Shown here piece by piece: positions 26,725 to 37,464 of a stretch of DNA of 64,000 nucleotides. This DNA comes from Kushneria marisflavi (lineage in GTDB: Bacteria > Pseudomonadota > Gammaproteobacteria > Pseudomonadales > Halomonadaceae), in contig NZ_CP021358.1 in assembly GCF_002157205.1 (NCBI RefSeq), forward strand, positions 2,976,001 to 3,040,000, in the 5' to 3' direction. Numbering within the stretch: position 1 is the stretch's first letter; each line of letters begins with the position of its first letter. The translations under genes and the position numbers were made by a program. Below the pieces are notes generated by a model. It made no database searches and was not told the origin of the DNA. It saw only the letters and a program-made list of their open reading frames with translations.

Positions 26725-27117
26725 ATGAGCGAACAGGTTCGACTCGACAAATGGCTCTGGGCAGCTCGATTTTTCAAGACGCGCGGGCTGGCGCAGAAAG
26801 CCATTGATGGCGGCAAGGTTCACTATAACGGCGCGAGGACCAAGGTCAGCAAGATTGTTGAACCGGGCGCGCTGCTGGTATTGCCTCAGGGCTGGGATCG
26901 TATCGAGGTGGAAATCATTGATCTCAGCGACAAGCGCCGTGGGGCTGAGGAAGCTCGGACGCTTTATCGCGAGACGCCGGCAAGTATTGAGCGTCGTACC
27001 CGCGAAGCCGAAATTCGCCGCATGGATAAAAGCATGCAGCCCCCAAAGGGCCGTCCGGACCGTCGAGCCCGACGCGATATTCAGAACTTTCAGCGTCACC
27101 AGCACGACGATTCCTAG
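26725..27117 (+). CDS. hslR: Hsp15, ribosome-associated heat-shock protein
   Basis: A 130-residue S4-domain RNA-binding protein. VRLDKWLWAARFFKTRGLAQ (about 5-24) and GGKVHYNGARTKVSK are the S4 signature, and the C-terminus is very basic (GRPDRRARRDIQNFQR). Hsp15 binds stalled 50S subunits that carry peptidyl-tRNA and recycles them after heat shock. GGAG lies about 9 nt before the ATG at 26725. It is followed by hslO 80 nt downstream, the usual hslR-hslO pair, probably one heat-shock operon. Confidence 0.94.
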   Translation: MSEQVRLDKWLWAARFFKTRGLAQKAIDGGKVHYNGARTKVSKIVEPGALLVLPQGWDRIEVEIIDLSDKRRGAEEARTLYRETPASIERRTREAEIRRMDKSMQPPKGRPDRRARRDIQNFQRHQHDDS

Positions 27118-27197
27118 CCTTTAACGGCGCTTTGCTGATCGACTCTTTCATTGCTCTGCCTGCCGCGCCGGGTACCCTTTTTCCTTTCGGATGACTC

Positions 27198-28085
27198 ATG
27201 GACCATATTCAACGATTTATCTTTGACGATACCAATGTTCGCGGCGAGCTGGTCAAGGCAGACGATACCTGTCGGGACATCATCGGCCGCCACAACTACC
27301 CCGATGTGGTTAATCACCAGCTCAGTGAGATGCTGGCGGCTGTGGCGCTGTTGACGGCGACCATCAAGCTTGACGGCGTATTGACCCTTGAGGTCAAGGG
27401 CAACGGCCCGGTCAGCCTTTTGATGGCGGAGTCCAATCCCGCCCGCGATGACAGGGGACAACAGCTGCGCGCCATTGCTCGTCTTGCCGAAGACCAGCCG
27501 CTGCCTGACGAAGGCGCATCGCTTCAGACGCTGATGGGCGAGGGGCATATCGTCATGACGCTTGATCCTCGTGACGGGCAGCGTTATCAGGGGATCGTGG
27601 CCATGGAGTCACAGACGCTGGCGCAATGTCTTGAGAGCTATTTTGAGCGTTCCGAACAGCTGCCCAGTCGCCTGTGGCTTTCTGCTTCAAAAGAGCATGC
27701 TGCCGGGTTGATGCTTCAAACACTGCCCGAGGATGACACCCTCAAGGACATCGACGCCTGGCCGCGCCTCAATATGCTGGCCGACACCCTCAAATCTGAA
27801 GAGCTTCTGGAACTACCGGCTCGCGAAGTGCTGGTGCGTCTGTTTCATGAAGAGCAGATTCGGGTTTTTGAGCCTGACCCCATCGGTTTTGGCTGCACCT
27901 GCTCTCGTGAGCGTTTTGCCAGTGCCCTGCATCAGCTTGGCCCGAAGGAGTTACGCTCGGTGGTCAAGGAGCAGGGTGAGCTGAGTACCACCTGCCATTT
28001 CTGCAACACGGATTACTTGTTCAATGCTGCTGATATCGAAGCGTTGATCGAGTCGCCTGATGCCCCCTCACCAACCCTGCATTGA
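27198..28085 (+). CDS. hslO: Hsp33 redox-regulated chaperonin
   Basis: A 295-residue Hsp33. The C-terminal redox switch has the zinc-binding pairs CTC (about 233-235) and CHFC (about 264-267), which oxidise under disulfide stress to turn on holdase activity. The N-terminal domain starts [19 protein letters not shown], a conserved family block, and the length matches. It acts in the cytoplasm on oxidised unfolded proteins. It lies directly after hslR. Confidence 0.95.
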   Translation: MDHIQRFIFDDTNVRGELVKADDTCRDIIGRHNYPDVVNHQLSEMLAAVALLTATIKLDGVLTLEVKGNGPVSLLMAESNPARDDRGQQLRAIARLAEDQPLPDEGASLQTLMGEGHIVMTLDPRDGQRYQGIVAMESQTLAQCLESYFERSEQLPSRLWLSASKEHAAGLMLQTLPEDDTLKDIDAWPRLNMLADTLKSEELLELPAREVLVRLFHEEQIRVFEPDPIGFGCTCSRERFASALHQLGPKELRSVVKEQGELSTTCHFCNTDYLFNAADIEALIESPDAPSPTLH

Positions 28086-28294
28086 AAATGTGTGTTTCGG
28101 GCGGATGCGAAAGGCAGTTTGTTGTGCCTGTGCGCGTAATGCTGCCGTGATACATTCTCCGTTGGTAGTAATTTGGTCATAATATGCTTTGCCGTGTGTC
28201 CCGGCCCTGTTCAGGGCAGGGCCAGGGATATGCGGAAATATAATGCGAGAGGCATATAACAAGTGCCCATCCGCTTAACGAGAGAGAACGGCTT

Positions 28295-29860
28295 ATGCCC
28301 GGGATAGACATGACAACGAAGATGAGTACTCCACGTATCAATGCAAGTGCCGCCGAGCTGGTTGAGTATGCCATTTCTCGGGGGGAAGCAAGGCTTGCAG
28401 CCAACGGGGCGCTGGTAGCGGAAACCGGACGACGTACCGGGCGCTCACCGGTCGATCGCTTCATCGTCGATGAACCCTCTACCAGTCATGAAATCGACTG
28501 GGGAAGCGTCAATCGCCCCTTTGCCGGAGAGCATTTCGATGCGCTGTGGGAGCGTGTTGAAGAATTTCTGGCCGACAAGGGCGCGTTTGAGACCGAACTG
28601 CACGTCGGTGCCGACCCGGAACACTATCTCCCGATTCGTGTCATGGCCCAGTATGCCTGGCATACGCTGTTTGCACGCAACCTCTTTGTGCGACCGCAGC
28701 CCTTCAATCCGCGTGACAAAAGCGAATGGCAGATCATGAGCGCCCCGGAGTTTGTCTGTGATCCCGAGCGTGATCATACGAATTCCGACGGTACGGTCAT
28801 TATCAACTTTGCGCGTCGTCGCGTGTTGATTGCCGGCATGCACTATGCCGGAGAGATGAAAAAGGCAATGTTCACGGTGCAGAACTTTCTGCTGCCGGAA
28901 AAGGACGTATTGCCCATGCACTGCAGTGCCAACGTCGGTGACAACGGTGAGACGACTCTCTTTTTCGGGCTTTCCGGCACCGGCAAGACCACACTGTCTG
29001 CCGATCCAACGCGCTATCTCATCGGTGATGATGAGCATGGCTGGGGAGAAGGCACCGTTTTCAATCTCGAGGGCGGCTGTTACGCCAAGACGGTCGATCT
29101 TAGCGAAAAAAACGAGCCGATCATCTATCGCGCCATTCGCTTTCCGACCGTACTTGAAAATGTCGTACTCGATGATGATCGCGCGCCGGTCTATGACGAT
29201 GCCTCACTGACCCAGAATGCGCGGGCGGCCTATCCGCTGGAGCATGTCGACAAGCGAACCGCAGATAACCGGGCCGGGGAGCCGAGCGCGATTGTCTTTT
29301 TGACCTGTGACATGAGTGGTGTGCTGCCGCCGGTATCCATCCTGTCGCGTGAAGCCGCTGCCTATCATTTCCTTTCCGGTTATACCGCGCGAGTCGGGTC
29401 GACCGAAATTGGTGCCAGCAGTGCACTTGAAGCGACCTTCTCGACCTGTTTTGGCGCCCCGTTTTTCCCTCGTCCGGCTCATGAGTACGCCGAGCTTTTG
29501 ATCAAGCGAATCGAGGCCTTTGACTCAAGGGTCTATCTGGTCAACACGGGATGGACCGGTGGTGCCTACGGGCAGGGTGGTGAGCGTTTCAGTATTCCCA
29601 CGACCCGCGCCATCATCAGTGCCATTCAAGGCGGCGCTCTGAAGGATGCCGAGACGGTCATGTTGCCAGGGCTTAATCTGTCCGTGCCCAAAGCCGTGGA
29701 CGGTGTGGATCCAGCACTTCTGGACCCGCGCAAGGCCTGGCAGGATGAGTCGGCCTTCGAAGAGCAGTCACGTCTTCTGATCAAGAAGTTTATCGATAAT
29801 TTCAACCGTTTTGACGGGGTAGATGACGCCATCACTCGTGCTGGCCCAAATATGGCTTGA
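28295..29860 (+). CDS. pckA: ATP-dependent phosphoenolpyruvate carboxykinase
   Basis: A 521-residue PEP carboxykinase that converts oxaloacetate and ATP to PEP, CO2 and ADP, the first step of gluconeogenesis. It has the kinase P-loop [11 protein letters not shown] (about 223-233), the metal and oxaloacetate site MHCSANVG, the [10 protein letters not shown] segment and an [10 protein letters not shown] motif. The start at 28295 has a GAGAGAA stretch upstream; an ATG five codons later is possible. A GCCCTG/CAGGGC hairpin (about 28203-28216) lies in the 209-nt leader gap. It is a single gene. Confidence 0.95.
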   Translation: MPGIDMTTKMSTPRINASAAELVEYAISRGEARLAANGALVAETGRRTGRSPVDRFIVDEPSTSHEIDWGSVNRPFAGEHFDALWERVEEFLADKGAFETELHVGADPEHYLPIRVMAQYAWHTLFARNLFVRPQPFNPRDKSEWQIMSAPEFVCDPERDHTNSDGTVIINFARRRVLIAGMHYAGEMKKAMFTVQNFLLPEKDVLPMHCSANVGDNGETTLFFGLSGTGKTTLSADPTRYLIGDDEHGWGEGTVFNLEGGCYAKTVDLSEKNEPIIYRAIRFPTVLENVVLDDDRAPVYDDASLTQNARAAYPLEHVDKRTADNRAGEPSAIVFLTCDMSGVLPPVSILSREAAAYHFLSGYTARVGSTEIGASSALEATFSTCFGAPFFPRPAHEYAELLIKRIEAFDSRVYLVNTGWTGGAYGQGGERFSIPTTRAIISAIQGGALKDAETVMLPGLNLSVPKAVDGVDPALLDPRKAWQDESAFEEQSRLLIKKFIDNFNRFDGVDDAITRAGPNMA

Positions 29861-29939
29861 GGGCCTTGAGGCCTGAAAACGCCTTGTTCTGAACTCTGTT
29901 CTGATATTTTCTCCCCGGTCTACTGACCTGTAGACCTTC

Positions 29940-29967
29940 ATGGTGACAGCCCCCTGGCTGTCACCAT
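29940..29967 (+). terminator. Strong hairpin downstream of pckA
   Basis: ATGGTGACAGCC, loop CCCT, GGCTGTCACCAT: a perfect 12-bp stem about 80 nt after the pckA stop. It lacks an immediate U-run, so it may act as an RNA-stabilising 3' end or a weak terminator. Confidence 0.55.
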
Positions 29968-30059
29968 GCCTTCGTGAAGGTTTTCCCGATTTAAGCGCTG
30001 TCCCGTCGGTTCATGGTTTGTGATACCCTGGCGACCTGTTAGGAAGGGAATGCGTTTTC

Positions 30060-32420
30060 ATGACAAAGATTTCTTCGATGGCAGAACGACTGGCTGCTGA
30101 GCTTTCCGAAGCTGCTGGCGCCACTGCTGTTCGCCCTGCTCAGATCGAGGCCACCATCGCCCTGCTGGATGAGGGCGCGACAGTGCCGTTTATCTCCCGC
30201 TATCGCAAGGAGGCCACTGGTGGCCTTGATGATAGTCAGTTGCGCCTTCTCGAGACCCGGCTGCGCTATCTGCGTGAGCTCGATGAGCGCCGAGCGACGG
30301 TACTATCGTCAATCGAGGAGCAGGGCAAACTCGATGATGACTTGCGCGCCAGTATTCTTGCGTCCGACACCAAGCAGCGTCTGGAAGACCTTTATCTGCC
30401 CTATCGCAAGAAGCGACGCACCAAGGCGCAGATTGCCCGGGAGGCGGGGCTCGAGCCGCTGGCCGATGCCCTTTTGAATGACCCAACACTGACGCCCGAG
30501 TCGCTGGCGGATGACTATCTCGATGAGGCGCAGGGCATCACGGATGCTCGCATGGCACTGGATGGTGCCCGCCAGATTCTGATGGAGCGTTTTGCCGAGT
30601 CTCCAACGCTGGTCGGTCGGCTGCGGGATCGTCTGTGGCAGGAGGCCGAGCTTGTTTCCACGATGCTGGCCGGGCAGGAAAACAGCGGGGCGAAGTTTTC
30701 GGACTACTTTGATCATCGTGAAAAGCTCATCAAAACGCCCTCGCATCGAGCGCTGGCCATGTTTCGTGGTCGTCAGGAGGGCGTGCTGGGGCTGGCCCTC
30801 AAGCTGCCGGACGAAGATGAGGCCCCGATTCATCCCTGTGAAGTCGAGATCGCACGCGAGTTTGGTATCAGTGACCATGCCCGGCCTGCCGATCGCTGGC
30901 TGAAGGAGGTGGTGCGCTGGACGTGGCGGGTCAAGCTCTATACGCATCTGGAAACCGAGCTGCTTGGGCAACTGCGTGAGCAGGCAGAAGCTACAGCGAT
31001 CAGCGTCTTTGCCGATAACCTGAAGGATCTGCTGCTGGCAGCGCCGGCCGGGGCGCGCGCGACGCTGGGGCTCGACCCGGGGCTTCGCACCGGCGTCAAG
31101 GTGGCCGTGGTGGACGCCACCGGCAAGGTGGTGGATCACACGGCCATCTATCCGCATGCGCCACGGAATCAATGGGAGGCCTCGCTGTCTACCCTGACCG
31201 AGCTGTGCAAAAGACATGATGTGGGGCTGGTGGCCATCGGGAACGGTACTGCCAGTCGCGAAACCGATCGACTGGCTGCTGATTTACTGGATCGGCTCAA
31301 GGGTCGGGATGTGGCAAAGGTCATGGTGAGTGAGGCCGGCGCTTCGGTATATTCCGCCTCCGAGTTTGCCTCGCGCGAACTGCCGGAGCTGGATGTCACC
31401 ATCCGCGGCGCCGTATCGATTGCGCGCCGCCTGCAGGACCCTTTGGCCGAGCTGGTCAAGATCGATCCAAAGTCGATCGGGGTAGGGCAGTATCAGCACG
31501 ATGTGTCACAGCTGATGCTGGCGCGCTCGCTGGATGCCGTGGTCGAGGATTGCGTCAACGCCGTGGGGGTGGATCTCAATACCGCCTCATCGGCGCTGTT
31601 GGCCCGCGTATCGGGCCTTAACAATACTCTGGCCGACAATATCGTGGCCTGGCGTGACAATCATGGCGCCTTTGACAACCGACGCCAGATTCTTGAGGTC
31701 GCCCGTCTGGGACCCAGGACCTTTGAGCAGTGCGCGGGCTTTTTGCGTATCAGCGGTGGCAGCAACCCGCTGGATGCCTCGGCAGTGCATCCCGAGGCCT
31801 ATCCACTGGCCGAGCGCATTGCTCAGGCCAGTCGACGTAATTTGCAGGCGCTGATCGGCGACAGCGATTTTCTGCGCAGTGTGCGTGCTGCAGACTACGT
31901 TGACGAGCGCTTCGGGCTGCCAACGGTCAGCGATCTGTTGAAGGAGTTGCAAAAGCCGGGCCGTGATCCGCGGCCCGAATTTCGCGCGGCGCAGTTCCAG
32001 GAAGGTATCGAGAAGGTCAGCGATCTGGTGGCCGGCATGGTACTTGAAGGCGTGATCACCAACGTGACGCACTTTGGCGCGTTTGTGGATGTTGGGGTTC
32101 ATCAGGATGGTCTGGTGCACATCTCGGCGCTGTCGCATCAGTTTGTGCAGGACCCGCGGTCGGTGGTCAAGGCCGGCGACGTGGTGAAGGTCAAGGTCAT
32201 GAGCGTAGACCAGGCGCGCGGGCGCATCGGGCTGTCCATGCGTCTTGACGATACCCCGGAGGCCGAGCAGGGCGTCAGCACCGATAGTGCTAAGCGATCC
32301 GGGCGTGACAGGCCAAAGGCAAAAGGCAGGGAAAAGACTGCCTCGCAGGAGCCGGTCGGGTCACTGGGGGCTGCGCTTTTGAAGGCAGGCGCCGGCAAGC
32401 CGAGCGATCGCAAGCGCTGA
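30060..32420 (+). CDS. tex: Tex family S1 RNA-binding protein
   Basis: A 786-residue Tex protein. In order it has an N-terminal HtH/Tex core (about 1-190), a YqgF/RuvC-like fold ([19 protein letters not shown], about 335-353), a tandem helix-hairpin-helix region ([28 protein letters not shown]) and a C-terminal S1 domain ([20 protein letters not shown], about 663-682). Tex-type proteins bind nucleic acid and influence transcription and stress or toxin gene expression; the mechanism is not fully settled. The C-terminus adds a basic Lys/Arg-rich tail. Confidence 0.95.
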   Translation: MTKISSMAERLAAELSEAAGATAVRPAQIEATIALLDEGATVPFISRYRKEATGGLDDSQLRLLETRLRYLRELDERRATVLSSIEEQGKLDDDLRASILASDTKQRLEDLYLPYRKKRRTKAQIAREAGLEPLADALLNDPTLTPESLADDYLDEAQGITDARMALDGARQILMERFAESPTLVGRLRDRLWQEAELVSTMLAGQENSGAKFSDYFDHREKLIKTPSHRALAMFRGRQEGVLGLALKLPDEDEAPIHPCEVEIAREFGISDHARPADRWLKEVVRWTWRVKLYTHLETELLGQLREQAEATAISVFADNLKDLLLAAPAGARATLGLDPGLRTGVKVAVVDATGKVVDHTAIYPHAPRNQWEASLSTLTELCKRHDVGLVAIGNGTASRETDRLAADLLDRLKGRDVAKVMVSEAGASVYSASEFASRELPELDVTIRGAVSIARRLQDPLAELVKIDPKSIGVGQYQHDVSQLMLARSLDAVVEDCVNAVGVDLNTASSALLARVSGLNNTLADNIVAWRDNHGAFDNRRQILEVARLGPRTFEQCAGFLRISGGSNPLDASAVHPEAYPLAERIAQASRRNLQALIGDSDFLRSVRAADYVDERFGLPTVSDLLKELQKPGRDPRPEFRAAQFQEGIEKVSDLVAGMVLEGVITNVTHFGAFVDVGVHQDGLVHISALSHQFVQDPRSVVKAGDVVKVKVMSVDQARGRIGLSMRLDDTPEAEQGVSTDSAKRSGRDRPKAKGREKTASQEPVGSLGAALLKAGAGKPSDRKR

Positions 32421-32633
32421 GGTGATAAATTCGTTAGCATGCACACTTTGGCGCTTGAAAGGGCCAGGTGGCGCTTCATAATGAGCGCACAATTGGCAGA
32501 TTCGGTGCCTGACTGACGCAGGGTCAGCGGGTGCCGGTCGATGAAAACAGTTCCGGAGCCCTGCCCAGGCAATCTGCCGGCATGCGTGTCTGAATAACGG
32601 CGCGCGGGCTCCCGCAAGAGAAGGTGTTCAACC

Positions 32634-34235
32634 TTGTCCGAGCAATTCACTCGCCGCATCGATGGATTGAGCGCACCGGCGCAGCAGGGCCTTTTTGGCC
32701 GCATTCGCCGTGGCATTGAAAAGGAAGGGCTGCGCGTGGATTCTCAGGGGCGCATTGTGGCCACGCCTCATCCGCATGCTCTGGGCTCGAAGCTGACCCA
32801 CCCCTATATCACGACCGATTATTCCGAGTCGCTGCTGGAGTACATTACCCCGGTGTTCTCGCGACCCTCGGATGCGCTCGCCTTTCTGGGCGATCTTCAT
32901 CGTTACAGCTATCGCTACCTGGGGCAGGAACTGATCTGGCCCTCGAGCATGCCGGCTGAACTCGATGGCAACGATAGTGTTCCGATTGCCGATTATGGCA
33001 GCTCCAACGTGGGCACCATGAAGCGGGTTTACCGTAACGGTCTGGACATGCGCTATGGGCGCATCATGCAGTCCATTGCCGGTATCCATTACAATTTTTC
33101 GCTGCCCGATGAGCTCTGGACGCATCTTCAGGAGATTGACGGTCAGCAGGATGTCTCGGCACAGGCGTTTCGCTCGCGGGCCTATTTTGATCTGATTCGC
33201 AATTTCCGCCGTAACAGCTGGGTGCTGATGTATCTGTTTGGCGCCTCTCCTGCGGTGGATCGCAGTTTCCTCGAAGGACGCGATGCCGGATTACTGCCTC
33301 ATGGGCAGCAGACCCTGCTTTCTGATACCGCGTCCACGCTTCGCATGAGCGATCTGGGCTATCAGAACAAGGTGCAGTCGCAGCTGCGCATCTGCTTTAA
33401 CTCGCTTGAAAACTATATCGGTACCCTGCGCCATGCCATCGTGACGCCATGGCCTGCCTATGAGCGCGAAGGCGTTGAAGTGGATGGGCAGTGGCGTCAG
33501 CTCAATGCCAACATGCTGCAGATTGAAAACGAGTATTACAGCGATATTCGTCCCAAGCGTGTGGCGCGCCACGATGAAACGCCGACTCAGGCGATGGAGT
33601 CACGTGGCGTTGAATATATTGAAGTGCGCTGTCTGGATCTTAATCCGTTCACGCCGCTAGGCATTGATGAACAGCAGATCCACTTTATCGATACATTCCT
33701 CGTCTGGTGTCTTCTGTCCCCCAGCCCCTGGATCAACGATGAAGAATGTGACCGCCTCGATGACAATCGTGCACATGTGGTGCGAAGCGGCCGTGATGCG
33801 TCACTGAAGCTTTCCTTTGCTCAGGGTGATCGCCCTTTGGCCGAGTGTCTGGAAGAAATCTTCGATGCCATGGCACCTATTGCCGAGCTAATGGACAGCG
33901 CCGATGATGATGGCGCTCATCAACAGGCGCTAGCCGGATTGCGTGAGCTGATTCACCACCCCGAGAAGACCCCGGCCGGGCGCATGCATCAGCAGATGCG
34001 CGATAGCGGCAGTGATTTCGTGACCTGGTCGCTGGAGCGGGCACGTGAGCACGCGCAGTGGTTTGCCGAGACTCCAATGGACCCGGCACGCGACACGCTG
34101 CTTGATCAACTGGTGGAAACTTCACATCAACAGCAGCGTGAAACCGAAGAGAGTGATGACATCGACTTTTCGACCTTTTTGCAGCGTTATTTCGAACATG
34201 CGCGTCGATTGAAGGTCAATAATGGCGCTCAATAA
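32634..34235 (+). CDS. gshA: Glutamate-cysteine ligase (gamma-glutamylcysteine synthetase)
   Basis: A 533-residue type-1 gammaproteobacterial GshA that catalyses the first, rate-limiting step of glutathione synthesis. Diagnostic blocks are GIEKEGLRVD, HPYITTDYSESLLEYITP, DYGSSNVG-type active-site residues, IAGIHYNFSLPDELW and EYIEVRCLDLNPFTP. The start is TTG at 32634 with AAGG 9 nt upstream, and no ATG fits the family's N-terminus. It is followed by dsbB after 32 nt, so the two may be cotranscribed, a pairing of thiol functions. Confidence 0.95.
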   Translation: MSEQFTRRIDGLSAPAQQGLFGRIRRGIEKEGLRVDSQGRIVATPHPHALGSKLTHPYITTDYSESLLEYITPVFSRPSDALAFLGDLHRYSYRYLGQELIWPSSMPAELDGNDSVPIADYGSSNVGTMKRVYRNGLDMRYGRIMQSIAGIHYNFSLPDELWTHLQEIDGQQDVSAQAFRSRAYFDLIRNFRRNSWVLMYLFGASPAVDRSFLEGRDAGLLPHGQQTLLSDTASTLRMSDLGYQNKVQSQLRICFNSLENYIGTLRHAIVTPWPAYEREGVEVDGQWRQLNANMLQIENEYYSDIRPKRVARHDETPTQAMESRGVEYIEVRCLDLNPFTPLGIDEQQIHFIDTFLVWCLLSPSPWINDEECDRLDDNRAHVVRSGRDASLKLSFAQGDRPLAECLEEIFDAMAPIAELMDSADDDGAHQQALAGLRELIHHPEKTPAGRMHQQMRDSGSDFVTWSLERAREHAQWFAETPMDPARDTLLDQLVETSHQQQRETEESDDIDFSTFLQRYFEHARRLKVNNGAQ

Positions 34236-34267
34236 CGAAATGACAATGTAAATTGGTGGAATGACGC

Positions 34268-34798
34268 ATGACGAATCTGTTGAATCGGTCGGCACGCCAG
34301 TGGTGTCTTGTTGGCAGTGCCTTTTGTATTGCCATGCTGGCCTTTGCGCTGGTGCTCCAGTACGGTTTCGGGCTTGAGCCCTGCCCGCTGTGCACCTTCC
34401 AGCGAGTGGCTGTGCTTGCAGCGCTGGTGCCCCTGATCATTGGTGCATTGCACAATCCGCGTGGCTGGGGCGGCAGTGTTTATGGAGTGTTGGCGCTCAT
34501 CGGTGCCGGTGCCGGTATCTTCCTGGCAGGTCGTCATGTCTGGCTGCAGCACCTTCCCGCCGACCAGGTGCCAAGCTGTGGCCCGGGGCTGGATTACATG
34601 ATGGACGTGCTGCCGCTTCAAAGCGTCATTGCCACCGTGCTGAGCTCTTCTGGTGAGTGTGCCGATATCAAGGGCAGCTTTTTGGGGGTAGCTTTGCCCG
34701 GCTGGACGCTGCTCGGGTTCATTGTGCTGGCCCTGATCATACTGGGCCTGATCACCAGCGCCATCCTGCGTCAGCGTTTAAACGCCCGCGTCGGATAA
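34268..34798 (+). CDS. dsbB: Disulfide bond formation protein DsbB
   Basis: A 176-residue four-helix inner-membrane oxidoreductase that reoxidises periplasmic DsbA and passes electrons to quinone. The first cysteine pair is in EPCPLCTFQR (about 38-47). The second periplasmic loop carries the partner cysteines in VPSCGPG and SSGECADIKGSF. Hydrophobic segments are around 12-32, 47-65, 70-90 and 145-168. The length is typical. It follows gshA closely. Confidence 0.95.
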   Translation: MTNLLNRSARQWCLVGSAFCIAMLAFALVLQYGFGLEPCPLCTFQRVAVLAALVPLIIGALHNPRGWGGSVYGVLALIGAGAGIFLAGRHVWLQHLPADQVPSCGPGLDYMMDVLPLQSVIATVLSSSGECADIKGSFLGVALPGWTLLGFIVLALIILGLITSAILRQRLNARVG

Positions 34799-34846
34799 CA
34801 CCAGTTGTAACGAGGTCTCTGCCAGCCAAAGGGCTCTCGTCGAAAC

Positions 34847-34875
34847 AAAAAAGGCACCCGAATGGGTGCCTTTTC
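34847..34875. terminator. Bidirectional terminator between dsbB and mqo
   Basis: AAAAAAGGCACCC, loop GAAT, GGGTGCCTTTT: a perfect stem with A/T runs on both flanks, placed between two convergent genes. Confidence 0.92.
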
Positions 34876-34894
34876 TATGCCTAATGATCAGACA

Positions 34895-36364
34895 TCAGAC
34901 GCTGGGACCAACGCTTTTGTCTTCCTTTTCCTTTTCCCGCTCATGGTCGAGATCTTCGCCGTGAGAGGATTTTTCCGGCGACATCTGCGGCGCCTCATCA
35001 AGGCCGCGAAGTTCAACTTCACCCATCAGAAGATCGCGCTCAAAGGCTTCCTTGTCGATATTGAAGCCCAGAAATTTCTGCGCCAGATAAAGATCCTTTT
35101 CTGCGTTCCCCAGGCAGCTGGTGCCGCCGGGCGATGGCGTCATGTTGAACACGATACCGGTGCCAGGATCGATCTTGGCTTCACCCATGACCAGCTTTTT
35201 AGCGGTCTTGTCGATCAACTGTGGACGCACGCCCCCAAACCCCTTGGCGAACTGGACATCCTCGGCGCGAAGGCTTGGTACGATGCTCTTGATGCTCTGG
35301 TGGAAGAGCTTCTCGCGCAGCACCGGCACTTCATACATGAAGTTCTTGAACACGTAGTTGCGGATGTCGCGAACCTTGAGCAGGTCCCAGAAGACCTTCG
35401 CCACACTGCCGTCGAAGCGGAATACACGCAGAAACTCCGTGAAGGTCTTGCTGTTATAACGCTCCAGCAGCGGCAGCATCAGGGCCGTTGGGCCAAAGCG
35501 GGTCTTGCCGTCCACCAGAACGTCCGGGTCTCCATGAACGGCCGCAAAGGGCAGGTTCTCGTTCTGGATGGTGTAAACCTTGCCGTTGAGCACCCTGGGC
35601 GTGAAATAAAACGACCCGGCCATCGGCAGGCAGGACTTGTCCAGACCGTAACCCATCTGATGGGCAAACAGCAGGGAATGACCACCGGCAGCGACGACAA
35701 CATAGCGTGCCTGCAAAGTGCCCTTGTTGGGCGTGGTGATCTTGAAGAGATCACCTTCCTTCTCGATCTTGTGAACCGGCGTGGAAAGGTGCAGATCGCA
35801 GGTCATGCCCTTTTTCTCGGCATCCTGCTCGGCATATTTCACAAAGGCTTCGGACAGCGTGGTGTAGTTGACCGCCGTATATTCGTCGGCCGAGCCCAAT
35901 GCCAGAATCTTCTCGGCAGGGTCGCGACCTTCCACCACCTTAGGTTCCTGAGCGGCGATGTCGTCGCGCTCCAGAAGACGCATGTTGGGGAAGAGTTCAC
36001 GGAAGGTTTCAAAGCGCTGGCGCAGGAAGTCGCACTGCTTGTCGCCGACGCCCAGCACCATCTTGGGATAGCGATAGATGATGTGATCGCGCTCTTCGGC
36101 CGGGAGCTTGGTGCCAAAGTTGACCACCATGCCGGCAGTACGCTTGGTCGTACGCGCCTTGTCCAGCGTGTAGTTGGTCTCGATATCGCCACAGTGAATG
36201 GTCTGACTGTTGTTGCGACCATGCGAATTGACGATGGCAACCTTGTCATACTTCTCGAGTAGACCGATGGCATTGACATCGGTATATCGAGCCAGTTCAT
36301 ACAAAAGGGCAGTGCCTGATACGCCGCCACCCACGATAAGGACATCATACGTCGTTGCTGCCAT
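34895..36364 (-). CDS. mqo: Malate:quinone oxidoreductase, epsilonproteobacterial-like type
   Basis: A 489-residue FAD enzyme that oxidises malate to oxaloacetate at the membrane and reduces quinone. The dinucleotide-binding motif VLIVGGGVSGTALLYELA is at 8-25. Segments HSQTIHCGDIETNYT-like (about 50-66), MGYGLDKSCLPMAGSFYF, GKTRFGPTA and FNMTPSPGGTSCLGNA closely match the shorter Helicobacter/Campylobacter MQO rather than the canonical Pseudomonas MQO. The C-terminal 30 residues are a charged tail (HEREKEKEDK) absent from those. An alternative is another 2-hydroxyacid:quinone oxidoreductase of the same fold. It is a single gene with a bidirectional terminator downstream. Confidence 0.88.
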   Translation of the reverse strand: MAATTYDVLIVGGGVSGTALLYELARYTDVNAIGLLEKYDKVAIVNSHGRNNSQTIHCGDIETNYTLDKARTTKRTAGMVVNFGTKLPAEERDHIIYRYPKMVLGVGDKQCDFLRQRFETFRELFPNMRLLERDDIAAQEPKVVEGRDPAEKILALGSADEYTAVNYTTLSEAFVKYAEQDAEKKGMTCDLHLSTPVHKIEKEGDLFKITTPNKGTLQARYVVVAAGGHSLLFAHQMGYGLDKSCLPMAGSFYFTPRVLNGKVYTIQNENLPFAAVHGDPDVLVDGKTRFGPTALMLPLLERYNSKTFTEFLRVFRFDGSVAKVFWDLLKVRDIRNYVFKNFMYEVPVLREKLFHQSIKSIVPSLRAEDVQFAKGFGGVRPQLIDKTAKKLVMGEAKIDPGTGIVFNMTPSPGGTSCLGNAEKDLYLAQKFLGFNIDKEAFERDLLMGEVELRGLDEAPQMSPEKSSHGEDLDHEREKEKEDKSVGPSV

Positions 36365-36573
36365 GGCTTCTCACGCTCGGTTTGATGCGAGATTTGCGTC
36401 CTGATCTGCCAGCCCGACATGACACGGGGTCTTTACACACCGAAGGGTCATGGTCGCAGATGACTGGATGACGAACAGGACACGCTGGGTCATACGGCAC
36501 TTCCATGGGCTGACCGGCGGGCAGGCCCCGGTCGGGGAGGCCTTGTGTGAATGCCCGTCCTGTTCAACCGATG

Positions 36574-36588
36574 GTGTCAAAGTGACAC
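36574..36588. promoter_or_regulatory. Perfect dyad between the HAD gene and mqo
   Basis: GTGTCA-AAG-TGACAC is a perfect 6-bp dyad in the gap upstream of mqo. It looks like an operator half-site pair, but it is about 210 nt from the mqo start and just downstream of the HAD stop, so a transcript-end role is also possible. Confidence 0.3.
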
Positions 36589-36609
36589 ACTCCGCGATGG
36601 ATATGTCGA

Positions 36610-37290
36610 TTATAGGGAATCGAGACGTTCGTCGCGATCCCGCAGGGTAATGATTTGCCAGTTCCGCTGCCTGGCAACGTCGGCCAGCACCGGATCCGGG
36701 TCGACGGCGACAGGATGATCAACCCGTTCGAGCAGCGGGAGGTCATTTTGGGAGTCGCTGTAGAAAAAGGCGCCTTCAAGCGACACGTCATGTGTCTTGA
36801 GCCATTGCTCCAGTCGGACAATCTTCCCTTCGCGGAAACTTGGTGTGCCCGTGACGCGCCCCGTATAGCGGTCATCTTCCATTTCGGGCTCCACGGCAAG
36901 CAGATGTTCGACGCCGAGTCTTTGCGCAATGGGCCCGGTGACAAAGCGATTGGTGGCCGTAATGATCAGAATCAGATCGCCGTGGGCGCGGTGCTTCTCC
37001 AGTAGCGCCTCGCCATGGGGCAGAATGATGGGATCGATACGCTCTTTCATGAAACGGCGGTGCAGCTCGTCAAGCTCTGCCATGCTGTGGCGAGTCAGCG
37101 GTTCGAGGGCAAAGGCCAGGTATTCGTGAATATCCAGCGTGCCGGCATCGTAGGCGCGATGGAATCGATCATTTTCACGGCGAAAATGATCACGGTCGAC
37201 AATGCCTCGTTCTACTAAAAAATCGTTCCAGGCGTGATCGCTGTCGCCGCCCAGCAGGGTGTTGTCCAGATCGAAAATGGCCAGCGTCAA
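36610..37290 (-). CDS. HAD-IB-family phosphatase next to rppH-ptsP
   Basis: A 226-residue HAD-superfamily phosphatase (SerB-like subclass). Motif I is FDLDNTLLGGDSD (nucleophile Asp and general acid Asp, residues about 6-18), motif II ILIITATNRFV near 102-112, motif III Lys in FREGKI, motif IV YSDSQNDLPLLE. In Pseudomonas the equivalent gene between divergent rppH-ptsP has been described as a histidinol-phosphate phosphatase; that function is an inference here. I chose the TTG at 37290 (GGGAG 8 nt upstream; homologues begin at LAIFDLDNT) over the ATG five codons earlier, which has no ribosome site. It is divergent from rppH. Confidence 0.85.
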   Translation of the reverse strand: MTLAIFDLDNTLLGGDSDHAWNDFLVERGIVDRDHFRRENDRFHRAYDAGTLDIHEYLAFALEPLTRHSMAELDELHRRFMKERIDPIILPHGEALLEKHRAHGDLILIITATNRFVTGPIAQRLGVEHLLAVEPEMEDDRYTGRVTGTPSFREGKIVRLEQWLKTHDVSLEGAFFYSDSQNDLPLLERVDHPVAVDPDPVLADVARQRNWQIITLRDRDERLDSL

Positions 37291-37464
37291 GGGGAAGGCT
37301 CCCATCAAAGGCAAGGGTCGGTTTGTTTAATTTCATTATTACAAAGATGGCCGCGCTTTAATATGCGCGTGCAACAACTCGCACCTGCCGACGCGCAGCA
37401 TATTGATGCGCTTTCGCGCTTTGTGGAAGAATGCCTGTAATCTATTTTTAAAAGGTGGCAAGTC

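Noticed and set aside
34862..36262. A 466-codon plus-strand open frame opposite mqo
   Set aside because: It lies inside a well-supported mqo gene on the other strand, begins in the bidirectional terminator and has no family resemblance; a GC-rich antisense shadow.
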